Assembly (NCBI RefSeq): GCF_000647975.1
Contig: NZ_JFKE01000004.1
Location: 248,001-312,000, forward strand
Source of the DNA: Actibacterium mucosum KCTC 23349
GTDB taxonomy: Bacteria > Pseudomonadota > Alphaproteobacteria > Rhodobacterales > Rhodobacteraceae
Direction: 5' to 3'
Length of the DNA: 64,000 bases
In this document: positions 16,817 through 24,475 of the stretch, in pieces
Position numbering within the stretch: position 1 is the stretch's first letter
Layout: each line of letters begins with the position of its first letter
Program-made: the position numbers and the translations under genes
The notes under the pieces: generated by a model
Told to the model about the DNA's origin: nothing
What the model saw: only the letters and a program-made list of their open reading frames with translations
Database searches by the model: none

Positions 16817-18001
16817 ATGAACCGGTTTGACGCCTCTCCCACCGATTTCGATTTTGTTCAGAACCCCTATCCCGCCTATGACGCGATCCGTACACAAGGA
16901 CATCTGGCATGGTGGCCTGCCTATGACATGGTCGCGGCGTTCTCGGCCGAGGCGGTCAACGCCCTGCTACGTGACCGGCGGTTTGGTCGCGAATGCCCGG
17001 CCGAGCTGGCGCAACCCACCCCATCGCATCTTGCTCCCTTCTACGCGGTCGAAGCACATTCGATGCTGGAACTGGAACCGCCGCGCCACACGCGTTTGCG
17101 CGGCTTGGTCCTGCGCGCGTTCACATCTCGCCGGATCGCGGGATTGGCGCCCGAGATCGAGGCGTTAAGCCACACATTGATCGACAGCTTCCCCAAAGAC
17201 GACGTGGAGCTGTTGCGCACCTATGCTCAACGGCTGCCCGTGACTGTCATTGCGCGGTTGCTGGGTGTTCCCGAAGGGATGTCGGATGACCTGCTGCGCT
17301 GGTCCAACGCGATGGTTGCCATGTACCAGGCGGGCCGGTCCCGTGCAGTTGAAAACGCGGCCGCGCGGGCTGCCGCCGAATTCTCTGATTTTCTACGCGG
17401 CTATGTCGATGCACGGCGCAGCAAGCCCGCCGACGATCTGATCACCCATCTGATTGCGGCGGAAGAGGATGGCGAAAAGCTGTCTACGGACGAGTTGATC
17501 GCCACCTGCATCCTACTGCTGAATGCCGGACACGAAGCCACGGTGCACACACTGGGCAACGGCGTAAAGGCACTGCAGGACCACGGTATGGGCGCGGACG
17601 TTTTGACCCCCGGCCAAGTTGCAGGAACCGTCGAAGAAATCCTGCGCTATGACCCGCCGCTGCACATGTTCACGCGCTATGCCTATGAAGAGGTTTCTGC
17701 CTTCGGTCACGATTTCAAGCGCGGCGATCAGGTTGCGCTGATGCTGGCCGCAGCCAACCGCGACCCTGCGACCTGGCCGGATGCCCACGTTTTTAAACCG
17801 ACGCGCCAGCCGCTTCCAAATGCAAGTTTTGGCGCAGGCCTGCATTTCTGCGTGGGCGCACCGCTGGCGCGGCTGGAACTGCAGATCGGCCTGGGCGTAT
17901 TGTTCGACCGGTTGCCCAATCTTGCCCTGCTCGGCACGCCAAGATATGGCTCCACTTACCATTTCCACGGGCTTGAGGCGCTGCATGTCACCCCGAACTG
18001 A
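16817..18001 (+). CDS. Cytochrome P450
   Basis: A 394-residue soluble bacterial P450. The I-helix oxygen-binding segment is LLNAGHEATVH (A-G-x-E-A-T), the ExxR pair is EEILRY, and the heme loop FGAGLHFCVGAP carries the proximal Cys345. A separate ferredoxin system would be needed for electrons and is not in the window. The substrate is unknown. I prefer the ATG at 16817 over an upstream TTG. It overlaps the following glycosyltransferase by 17 bp, which suggests cotranscription, and diverges from dctB. Confidence 0.94.
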   Translation: MNRFDASPTDFDFVQNPYPAYDAIRTQGHLAWWPAYDMVAAFSAEAVNALLRDRRFGRECPAELAQPTPSHLAPFYAVEAHSMLELEPPRHTRLRGLVLRAFTSRRIAGLAPEIEALSHTLIDSFPKDDVELLRTYAQRLPVTVIARLLGVPEGMSDDLLRWSNAMVAMYQAGRSRAVENAAARAAAEFSDFLRGYVDARRSKPADDLITHLIAAEEDGEKLSTDELIATCILLLNAGHEATVHTLGNGVKALQDHGMGADVLTPGQVAGTVEEILRYDPPLHMFTRYAYEEVSAFGHDFKRGDQVALMLAAANRDPATWPDAHVFKPTRQPLPNASFGAGLHFCVGAPLARLELQIGLGVLFDRLPNLALLGTPRYGSTYHFHGLEALHVTPN

Positions 18002-18731
18002 ACCTTGGCCCATTTTTGTGGTCACTCTGGAGGGCGACGAGGAACGCCGCGCGCCTTTGCTTGCCGCTTTGGAAAAAGCCGGTTTGTCGTATCGCCTTCT
18101 GTTCGGCGTGGACGGGCGCAATGGGCTGCCACAGAAATGGCTGTCCAAGATAGACCGGACGCAGGCGCGCAAGAACATGAACCGCGACATGACGGATGGC
18201 GAGTTTGCCTGTGCCCTGTCGCATCAGCTGATCTATGAAGCCGTGATCAACGAAGGTTTGCCCGGCGCGGTGGTTTTGGAAGATGATGCTGTGTGGCTGC
18301 CGGTGTTTGACCAATTCATGCAGGCTCGCGCTTATGAAGCTGCGGATTTGTTGTTGATGGATCACCAAAGCGGCTGGTTTCGAAACGAACCGGCGCAACA
18401 GATCATGGACAGCGTCGACGGGTACGAACCGTTTATCCCACCTCTGTTGACCACTGGTTATACCGTCTCGGCACATGGTGCGCGATACATGTTCGAAAAC
18501 TCGTTTCCCTTGTCGGCCACCGCAGATTGGCCCTGCGACGTTTTGCAGATCAAAACGCTTGCCGCATACCCGCGGATTATTGGCAACAACAACCAAACTG
18601 GCGGACCATCCCATCTGTCAGTGGATCGGCTGGGTTTTGAAAACAAACGGGCCAAGTCTTTATGGCGTTTGTTGTCTTTGGAATACTGGCGGATGAAGCG
18701 GCTTAAGCGACAGGCAAAGCGTCTTTACTGA
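17985..18731 (+). CDS. Glycosyltransferase family 25 (LPS-type)
   Basis: A 248-residue GT25-like protein: the N-terminal PIFVVTLEGDEERR, the Leu/Ala-rich GEFACALSHQLIYE segment and the metal-binding GAVVLEDDA (D-x-D region) are typical of LOS/LPS glycosyltransferases. It should add a sugar to a surface glycan at the inner membrane. GAGG stands about 7 bases before the ATG, which lies inside the end of the P450 gene. Its last 29 bp overlap tail-to-tail with a family 2 glycosyltransferase on the other strand. Confidence 0.85.
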   Translation: MSPRTEPWPIFVVTLEGDEERRAPLLAALEKAGLSYRLLFGVDGRNGLPQKWLSKIDRTQARKNMNRDMTDGEFACALSHQLIYEAVINEGLPGAVVLEDDAVWLPVFDQFMQARAYEAADLLLMDHQSGWFRNEPAQQIMDSVDGYEPFIPPLLTTGYTVSAHGARYMFENSFPLSATADWPCDVLQIKTLAAYPRIIGNNNQTGGPSHLSVDRLGFENKRAKSLWRLLSLEYWRMKRLKRQAKRLY

Positions 18732-19539
18732 TACCGTCCGGCGTCCAGGTGCGGCCTGAATTGCGGGTTTCGGCCAGCTTGGCGCGGTTTTCTGCAATTT
18801 GCGCCTCGTCGCGATAGCCGCGCGGATGATCCAGATGCACCAAAGGTGCTGTGAAACGGATATGGCGCCCTTTCAGACCCGCATTCATCAGTCGCAAACC
18901 AAATTCCTTGTCTTCGCCACCGTATTTCATTGTCTCGTTCATGCCATTTACAGCCAGGATCGCATCGCGAAAAGCGCTTGCGTTGGCCCCGCACCAGTTT
19001 CGGCGAACGGGATAGATTACCTCAAGCAGTGACGCGACGGATTGTGGCAAAGCTCCGGCTTTCAGGCGCGCGCTGAAGCGCTTGGTGGTGCCATTGCGAC
19101 GCAACCATGCGCGGTCAAACACTTGCCCATTGGTCACATCTCCTTCGGTTACGCCTGCCGTTGCATCGGCATTCAGTCGCAACAGGCTGCCCGACATGAA
19201 CCGTTTGGGATGGGCCAGTTGCAAATGCCGTGCGACAAACCTTGGGTGGATCAGGCAATCACCATCAATGAACACCAAATAATCGGCATCTGAAGCCGCG
19301 ATCGCCTTGTTAAGTATGGCGTTTTTCTCGAACCCTCGATCTTCGTGCCAGATATGTCTGACATGGATGTGTGGATGGGCCTGACCAAAAGCTTCAACAA
19401 CTTGCGCGGTCTCTTTGCCCGACCCATCATCGGCGATAAGCACCGTTTCAGGCGTGCGGGTCTGGTTCGCAACGGACAGCAGCGTCAACGCAAGCGCACG
19501 CGGGTTGTTGTAGGTCGAGATGATCAGGTCACAACGCAT
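18703..19539 (-). CDS. Glycosyltransferase family 2
   Basis: A 278-residue GT-A fold enzyme. It begins CDLIISTYNNPRALALTLLSV, has the nucleotide-binding IADDGS, the catalytic metal motif FIDGDCLIHP (D-x-D), and a C-terminal WCGANASAFR / YGGEDKEFGLRL segment of the chondroitin-synthase-like GT2 (Glyco_transf_7C) type. Acceptor and donor are unknown. It is convergent with and overlaps the GT25 gene by 29 bp, and follows the Lrp-type regulator on the same strand. Confidence 0.9.
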   Translation of the reverse strand: MRCDLIISTYNNPRALALTLLSVANQTRTPETVLIADDGSGKETAQVVEAFGQAHPHIHVRHIWHEDRGFEKNAILNKAIAASDADYLVFIDGDCLIHPRFVARHLQLAHPKRFMSGSLLRLNADATAGVTEGDVTNGQVFDRAWLRRNGTTKRFSARLKAGALPQSVASLLEVIYPVRRNWCGANASAFRDAILAVNGMNETMKYGGEDKEFGLRLMNAGLKGRHIRFTAPLVHLDHPRGYRDEAQIAENRAKLAETRNSGRTWTPDGISKDALPVA

Positions 19540-19574
19540 AAAAGCGGATTACCTAATCTGCCAAGCCAAGACAA

Positions 19575-20036
19575 TCACACCGGAAGGATCGTTGTCGACT
19601 TTATCTCTTCCATGGAAAGCAAAGCCGTGACGTTGTGTATCTTAACCTCGGCGATCAACGCCTGATAGAACACGTCATAGGCGCGCGCGTTCTCTACCCT
19701 GACCTTCAGGATATAGTCGATATCACCGGCAAGGCGGTGTGCTTCCATGACTTCGGGGCGGGCTTGCAGTGTTTCCAGGAACTTGCGCTGCCATTCACGA
19801 TCATGTTCCGAAGTTCGGATAAGTACGAAAAAGCACGCTTCCAGCCCAAGCGCCTCGGGATCCACCAACGCAGTCTGCCCCTTGATGACACCAAGTTCAC
19901 GCATTTTGCGGATGCGGTTCCAAACCGGCGTTTTCGAGGAGCCTACAGCCCGTGCAATGTCGTCAAGCGATTGGGCGGCATCACGTTGCAATTGGGCCAG
20001 AATGGCGCGGTCTGTTTTGTCCAGCTTAGCGGTCAT
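19575..20036 (-). CDS. Lrp/AsnC-family transcriptional regulator
   Basis: A 153-residue Lrp-type protein: N-terminal helix-turn-helix (KLDKTDRAILAQLQRDAAQSLDDIA, then GSSKTPVWNRI) and a C-terminal RAM/AsnC effector domain (VMEAHRLAGDIDYILKVRVENARAYDVFY). Members sense amino acids and bind as octamers. A split inverted repeat overlapping its own start region suggests autoregulation. It lies between the Ala/Glu-rich protein gene and a GT2 gene in one direction. The ligand is unknown. Confidence 0.93.
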   Translation of the reverse strand: MTAKLDKTDRAILAQLQRDAAQSLDDIARAVGSSKTPVWNRIRKMRELGVIKGQTALVDPEALGLEACFFVLIRTSEHDREWQRKFLETLQARPEVMEAHRLAGDIDYILKVRVENARAYDVFYQALIAEVKIHNVTALLSMEEIKSTTILPV

Positions 20037-20037
20037 T

Positions 20038-20090
20038 GGGAAATCGTTCCAAATTCAACAGTCTGAACCTGACTAGCAGAACAATTTCCC
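20038..20090. promoter_or_regulatory. Split inverted repeat at the lrp-like promoter
   Basis: GGGAAATCGTT (20038-20048) and AACAATTTCCC (20080-20090) are complementary at 10 of 11 positions, with centres 42 bp apart, about four helical turns. The left arm overlaps the ribosome site region of the Lrp-type gene. Multi-turn spacing fits the wrapped binding of Lrp octamers. Confidence 0.45.
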
Positions 20091-20107
20091 ACCACCAAGG
20101 GAAGATT

Positions 20108-20135
20108 GGCGCGCCACCCGTTGGGACCGCGCGCC
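20108..20135 (-). other. GC-rich hairpin after the Ala/Glu-rich gene
   Basis: A 7-bp stem GGCGCGC/GCGCGCC with a 14-base loop lies just past the stop codon. No T-tract follows, so it is at best a weak terminator or an mRNA 3'-stabilising stem. Confidence 0.3.
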
Positions 20136-20142
20136 TGGCAAG

Positions 20143-21072
20143 TTACAGGCCCAGCGCAGCACGCACGCGGGTCAGCGCCTGATCCATAAGCGCAGGATGC
20201 TCGGCAGCGTTGCGGATGGCCGTTGTCAGTAGATCCTTGCGGATTTGGGTCAACCTGGCCTCTTCAATCAAGGTGACGATCTTGTCCGCGTCAAAACCCT
20301 CTTTGGTTAGCAGCTGTGCAATTTCCGTCGCATCCAACCCCGTATCTGCGGCCGCTTCTGCTGCTTCTTGGGTGGCTTCTGTGGCAGCGTCCGCTCCTTC
20401 TTCCGAGACCTCAGCGGCGGCATTCCCGGCCTCTTCAGTGGCAGCCTCCACAGCTTCCGACGCCTCGTTGACCGCATCCCCGGCCGCTTCTTCCGCAGCA
20501 TTCACCGTTGCATCGGCAGCCTCGGATGCGTCTTCGACCGTGTCGGCGGCTTCGTTTACGGCCTCTTCTGCGACGTCTTCAGCAGTCTCTGCTGCGGTAT
20601 CGGCAGCTTCTGTCACCTCTTCAACCACATCGGCGGCAACTTCTTCGGTTGCCTCCTCAGCAGTATCGGCAGCCTCCGTTGCCGCCTCTACCGCATCCGC
20701 GGCTTCGTCAGTTACCGTATCAACCACCTCTTCGACAGCGCCTTCAGCGGTCTCTACGGCATCTGCAGCAGCGTCGCTGGCTTCCTCGACGACGTCGCTT
20801 ACGGCGTCGACGGCTTCTTCAGCCGCTTCCTCAACGGCCTCGGCCGCGGCGTCGACAGCCTCTTGGGCGGCTTCCGTGACAGCGTCTGTTGCGGCACCGG
20901 AGGCCTCTTCAACGGCATCTGTTGCAGCTTCAACCGCTGCAGGTGCCTCAATGGCATCTGCCGCTGGCGCGCTCGTGGCTTCGGGTGCCGGCACATCATC
21001 GGATTTCAACAGGAAAAACCCTGCTACGCCGACAGCGGCCAAGGCGGCAATGGAAATAACAGCAGTACGCAT
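20143..21072 (-). CDS. Membrane-anchored Ala/Glu-rich repeat protein
   Basis: A 309-residue protein with three parts. Residues about 4-22 form one transmembrane helix. Residues 28-240 are almost only Ala, Glu, Asp, Val and Thr in short units such as EAADAVEEAT, acidic and predicted helical, recalling LEA proteins or the TolA stem. The last 65 residues (from GLDATEIAQLLTKEGFDADKI) are of normal composition and probably a folded helical domain. The long middle could span the periplasm, with the last domain binding something at a distance. I know no function. It lies upstream of the Lrp-type gene on the same strand and divergent from infC. Confidence 0.8.
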   Translation of the reverse strand: MRTAVISIAALAAVGVAGFFLLKSDDVPAPEATSAPAADAIEAPAAVEAATDAVEEASGAATDAVTEAAQEAVDAAAEAVEEAAEEAVDAVSDVVEEASDAAADAVETAEGAVEEVVDTVTDEAADAVEAATEAADTAEEATEEVAADVVEEVTEAADTAAETAEDVAEEAVNEAADTVEDASEAADATVNAAEEAAGDAVNEASEAVEAATEEAGNAAAEVSEEGADAATEATQEAAEAAADTGLDATEIAQLLTKEGFDADKIVTLIEEARLTQIRKDLLTTAIRNAAEHPALMDQALTRVRAALGL

Positions 21073-21260
21073 GATCTGTTCCTTTCACGGATTTGCGGAG
21101 GGCGGGTTTACCACCTGACACAGGGACAGGAAGGGGAATGGACGCGAATTTTCCCCGCCACCGCGAAACCGGCGAAAACCGGCCACTATCGGGTTGAAAG
21201 AAACCTTGGGGCGCACTAATTTGGCGCTCAACCTGTCTCAACCATTGAAGGAAGACCACA

Positions 21261-21806
21261 ATAGCCCGCAGACCACACAACGCACCGCCTCAGCGTGACA
21301 CCGGACCCCGTGTGAATGAGCGCATCCGTGCCCCCGAGATTCGCCTGATCGGCGCCGAGGGCGAAAACATTGGCGTTGTAACCCCCCGCCGTGGGTTGGA
21401 CCTTGCGGACGAGGCCGGGCTGGACCTGGTTGAGATCTCGCCCAACGCCACCCCGCCGGTCTGCAAGATCATGGATTTCGGCAAGTTCAAGTATGAACAG
21501 CAAAAGCGGGAATCCGAGGCGCGCAAAAAGCAGAAGGTGATCGAGGTTAAGGAAGTGAAATTCCGCCCGAACACCGACACGCATGACTATGACGTCAAGA
21601 TGCGCAACGTGGTGAAGTTTCTGGAAAACGGCGACAAAGTGAAGGTCACCCTGCGGTTCCGTGGCCGCGAGATGGCGCACCAGAACCTGGGGCGTGAGCT
21701 GCTGGAACGCGTGGCCGAGGATATCAAGGAAATTGGCAAGGTCGAAAACATGCCAAAGATGGAAGGCCGCCAGATGATCATGATGATCGGCCCACTTCCC
21801 AAGTAA
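21261..21806 (+). CDS. infC: Translation initiation factor IF-3, ATA start
   Basis: A 181-residue IF-3: N-terminal domain with [15 protein letters not shown], linker rich in Lys/Glu, and C-terminal domain with [15 protein letters not shown]. It prevents premature 50S joining and checks the start codon. In-frame conserved N-terminal residues ([16 protein letters not shown]) continue upstream of a GTG to an ATA at 21261, which has AAGGAAG about 6 bases before it. A rare start codon for infC is the known device by which IF-3 limits its own translation. A hairpin terminator follows. Confidence 0.93.
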   Translation: MARRPHNAPPQRDTGPRVNERIRAPEIRLIGAEGENIGVVTPRRGLDLADEAGLDLVEISPNATPPVCKIMDFGKFKYEQQKRESEARKKQKVIEVKEVKFRPNTDTHDYDVKMRNVVKFLENGDKVKVTLRFRGREMAHQNLGRELLERVAEDIKEIGKVENMPKMEGRQMIMMIGPLPK

Positions 21807-21828
21807 TTCCGGCAACCGCCGCGTAAGT

Positions 21829-21852
21829 ACGCCCGCCTTTGGCGGGCGTTTT
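21829..21852 (+). terminator. Intrinsic terminator of infC
   Basis: ACGCCCGCC / GGCGGGCGT, a 9-bp perfect stem with a TTT loop, is followed by TTT and lies 22 bp after the infC stop. Confidence 0.88.
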
Positions 21853-21862
21853 GCGTTTGGGG

Positions 21863-22252
21863 CTAGGCAATCGCGCGATCGCCGCGCCGCCATTTCACGA
21901 AATCCGGGAAGTCGAAGGCCAGCGAGATCACGTTGATGATCAACACGGCCCACAGCAACGCGCCATACCCACTATTCGCAGCGCCGGTTGACAGCAGATA
22001 TGCAAGGTATGCGACCAGTGGTGTCCACATGATCAGATGCGGCAACGCCATCAACTTGGACAGGCCACGCTCTGCCCCCATGATGACCAGATTGGGCAAC
22101 ATGCCCCCAATCGCCAAGCCAGTAACAGTCCAGCCCCATGGCTGACCTACCATGGTCAAAGTGGCCAAATTCGCGGGCGCCAAAATGAACGCCACCCATA
22201 TCTGCACCCATCCGGGCATTCGACGAAAACTACGCCAAATATCTGCAATCAC
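21863..22252 (-). CDS. Small multi-pass membrane protein, unknown
   Basis: A 129-residue hydrophobic protein with about four membrane segments (AFILAPANLATLTMV, WTVTGLAIGGMLPNLVIM, LIMWTPLVAYLAYLL, ALLWAVLIINVISLA). No family recognised. I chose the GTG at 22252 because AGGGAGA stands 6 bases before it; an ATG further upstream at 22303 would overlap the start of the divergent gene and has no ribosome site. It converges on infC. Confidence 0.7.
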   Translation of the reverse strand: MIADIWRSFRRMPGWVQIWVAFILAPANLATLTMVGQPWGWTVTGLAIGGMLPNLVIMGAERGLSKLMALPHLIMWTPLVAYLAYLLSTGAANSGYGALLWAVLIINVISLAFDFPDFVKWRRGDRAIA

Positions 22253-22301
22253 ACTATTTCTCCCTTTTGTGGACACGCCTTCACGGCTAGCCTGCAGACA
22301 C

Positions 22302-22676
22302 ATGTATGAACAGGACAGCTTTTTTACACTCTCTGCTCCACATCAGTTTGGGTTATTGTGCTTGTCGGCTGTGTTTGCCACCGGCATGGTTGCGGCGGCG
22401 TGGCAATTAAAACGATGGCCGCGCGTGGTGGCTGTGCCCCTGGCCGTGGTGCTTGTTTGGGTGTTTACGTGGATTTCACCTCAAGGATACTATCAGTATT
22501 ACCGATCGATCATCGACGGGCTTCCAGCGCAGTGGGTTGTCGGCGCCCCGCCAGGCCTTGGCACGCTGTGGGCGCTGCTAAGTTTTCGCGGCCCCGATAC
22601 TCTATCTGCTCACAGTCTGGGCGTGATGGGATGGATCGTTATCATTGTCGCAACAATCAGGCACAGAACCCGTTGA
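22302..22676 (+). CDS. Small membrane protein, unknown
   Basis: A 124-residue protein with four hydrophobic stretches (GLLCLSAVFATGMVAAAW, VVAVPLAVVLVWVFTWI, a Pro/Gly-rich one near residue 80, and LGVMGWIVIIVATI). YYQYYRSIIDGLPAQW resembles the YwaF/TMEM164 class of membrane proteins only faintly. It is divergent from the membrane-protein gene at 21863-22252. The start has no strong ribosome site. Confidence 0.55.
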   Translation: MYEQDSFFTLSAPHQFGLLCLSAVFATGMVAAAWQLKRWPRVVAVPLAVVLVWVFTWISPQGYYQYYRSIIDGLPAQWVVGAPPGLGTLWALLSFRGPDTLSAHSLGVMGWIVIIVATIRHRTR

Positions 22677-22812
22677 TTATTCCCGTTTTCGTTGACCGCG
22701 TTAACCTTTTTTGGCACATATAGACCTAAGAATTCCGAAGAAACCGGGACTTATCCTCCTATAGGGCGGGCAGTATGCACAGATCAGGGCCGAGTTGGCC
22801 GGAGGGACGCCG

Positions 22813-23841
22813 ATGCGTGTAACGGCGGTTACCTGCGTAAAGAACGAAGGGCCGTTCCTGTTGGAATGGATTGCGTTCAACCGGATGATTGGGGTCACCG
22901 ATCATCTGTTCTATTCCAATGATTGCACCGACGGCACCGATTTGATGCTGGACGCCTTGGCGCGGCATGGCATCGTCACCCATCTTCCCAACCCCGCCGA
23001 GGGACGCAATTACCAGATGGAGGCGCTGCGTGATGCGCGCCAGCAGGCGGTGGTCACAAACGCCGATTGGCTTTGGATTGCCGATGTCGACGAGTTTCTC
23101 AACATCCATGCCGGCAATGGCACACTGCCTGACCTGATCCGCGCCTGCGGTGAACCCAGTGCCATTTCCGTGACTTTCCAGTTTTTTGCCAATGCAGGCA
23201 TAGATGGCTTCGTCGACAAGCCGGTGATCGAACAATTCACCCGCAGCCACAACCCGGACATCTGGACGGACCAAACCGCGCAAGAGGTCAAGTCACTGTT
23301 CCGTACTGACCTTTTGATCAAGTACATTGGCGCGCACCGTCCATTCCTGCGCCCCAAAGCCCTTAAGCGGCCCTATCCGGTGTGGACCGACGGCAGCGGG
23401 CGCCTTGTCCCAGAGGAGTTTCTGCTGGGTGAAGAAAAGAACCGCTTGCGCAAATTCCCTGCCCGTGGCGCGCGTAGTCTGGCCACGCTGAACCACTATG
23501 CGCTTCGCTCGCTCGACAGTTATCTGGTCAAGAACGACCGGGGCGACGTGAACCGCGAACACCGGCATTTCGACGACAGTTATTGGCGCGAGCGTAATGA
23601 CGATGCGCATGAAGACCTTACAATTCGTCGGCACCTGCCGAAGCTGAAGAAAGAAATCGCCGCGCTGAAAAAGCTGGATGGGATCAAAGCGCAGCATGCG
23701 GCTTGTGTGAAAGCACACAAGGCGAAGATTGAGGAATTAAACGCACTGCCCAGCTTTGCCGACATGCGCGCAAAACTGCGCGCGGCGCCGGTTACCCCAC
23801 CACAAGAGGACGCGATGATCGCGATGCTGACCGATGGTTGA
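22813..23841 (+). CDS. Glycosyltransferase-like protein (Glyco_tranf_2_4 type), first copy
   Basis: A 342-residue GT-A-like enzyme. It opens TAVTCVKNEGPFLLEWIAF, then FYSNDCTDGTD (nucleotide site), WLWIADVDEFLNI with the D-x-D metal motif at about residues 95-97, and ends with NHYALRSLDSYLVKNDRG and a Lys/Ala-rich helix. Two close relatives lie at 24476-26866 (second half) and 27568-28611. GGAGGG stands just before the ATG. It heads a tight run of five genes; its last 8 bp overlap a sulfotransferase gene. Donor and acceptor unknown. Confidence 0.88.
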   Translation: MRVTAVTCVKNEGPFLLEWIAFNRMIGVTDHLFYSNDCTDGTDLMLDALARHGIVTHLPNPAEGRNYQMEALRDARQQAVVTNADWLWIADVDEFLNIHAGNGTLPDLIRACGEPSAISVTFQFFANAGIDGFVDKPVIEQFTRSHNPDIWTDQTAQEVKSLFRTDLLIKYIGAHRPFLRPKALKRPYPVWTDGSGRLVPEEFLLGEEKNRLRKFPARGARSLATLNHYALRSLDSYLVKNDRGDVNREHRHFDDSYWRERNDDAHEDLTIRRHLPKLKKEIAALKKLDGIKAQHAACVKAHKAKIEELNALPSFADMRAKLRAAPVTPPQEDAMIAMLTDG

Positions 23842-24472
23842 TGCACCTTTGAAAGTGGTCAATCTGGGCCTGCCAAAATCTGGCACCACAACATTGGGCG
23901 AGGCCCTCAAAGCGGCCGGCCTGCGCGTTGCCGATTGGCGTATCCGGTCGGGTCAGTCAGACGACAACCGGCTGAACCGCGCCTTCGTCGGCAAGCTGAT
24001 GTACAGCGCCTATTTCCGCACCGGTGACCCGCTGGCTGATATGCCCGAGTTTGATGCCTATACCGAGATTGACGTGATCCGGAACGGTCTGAACCTGTGG
24101 CCGCAATGCGATTTCGGCATCATCGACGCCATTCGCAAGAACCACCCCGGCGCGCGCTTCATCCTTACATATCGTGACCCGTCCAAGCTGAGTGACAGCA
24201 TGGGGCGTTGGTCGAACATGGGGCGCACGCGCCTGCCAGCGAATTCGATACCCGGTTTGCCCGAAGGTTTTGGCGGCAACGACGCGGAACGCATTCGATG
24301 GATTGAGGGGCACTACGCCTTTTGCCGCCGCATTTTTGCAGGTGACAGCGATTATCTGGAATACGATGTCGAAGATCAGGACGCACCTAACAAGATATCA
24401 ACCTATCTTGGCCTTGATCTGCCATGGTGGGGCGTCGCCAATGCAAACACCCGCCAGCAAAGCGAGGGCTGA
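23834..24472 (+). CDS. Sulfotransferase-family protein
   Basis: A 212-residue protein with the 5'-phosphosulfate loop GLPKSGTTTL (residues 12-21) and a 3'-phosphate-type segment ILTYRDPSKLSDSMGRW. It probably moves sulfate from PAPS to a sugar hydroxyl. It overlaps the upstream glycosyltransferase by 8 bp and ends 3 bp before the fused gene downstream, so sulfation is probably coupled to synthesis of the same glycan. Confidence 0.88.
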   Translation: MVDAPLKVVNLGLPKSGTTTLGEALKAAGLRVADWRIRSGQSDDNRLNRAFVGKLMYSAYFRTGDPLADMPEFDAYTEIDVIRNGLNLWPQCDFGIIDAIRKNHPGARFILTYRDPSKLSDSMGRWSNMGRTRLPANSIPGLPEGFGGNDAERIRWIEGHYAFCRRIFAGDSDYLEYDVEDQDAPNKISTYLGLDLPWWGVANANTRQQSEG

Positions 24473-24475
24473 AAG

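Noticed and set aside
20210-21118. Ser/Ala-rich frame opposite the Ala/Glu-rich protein
   Set aside because: It mirrors the low-complexity codons of the minus-strand gene, which has a membrane helix, an end domain and a promoter region.
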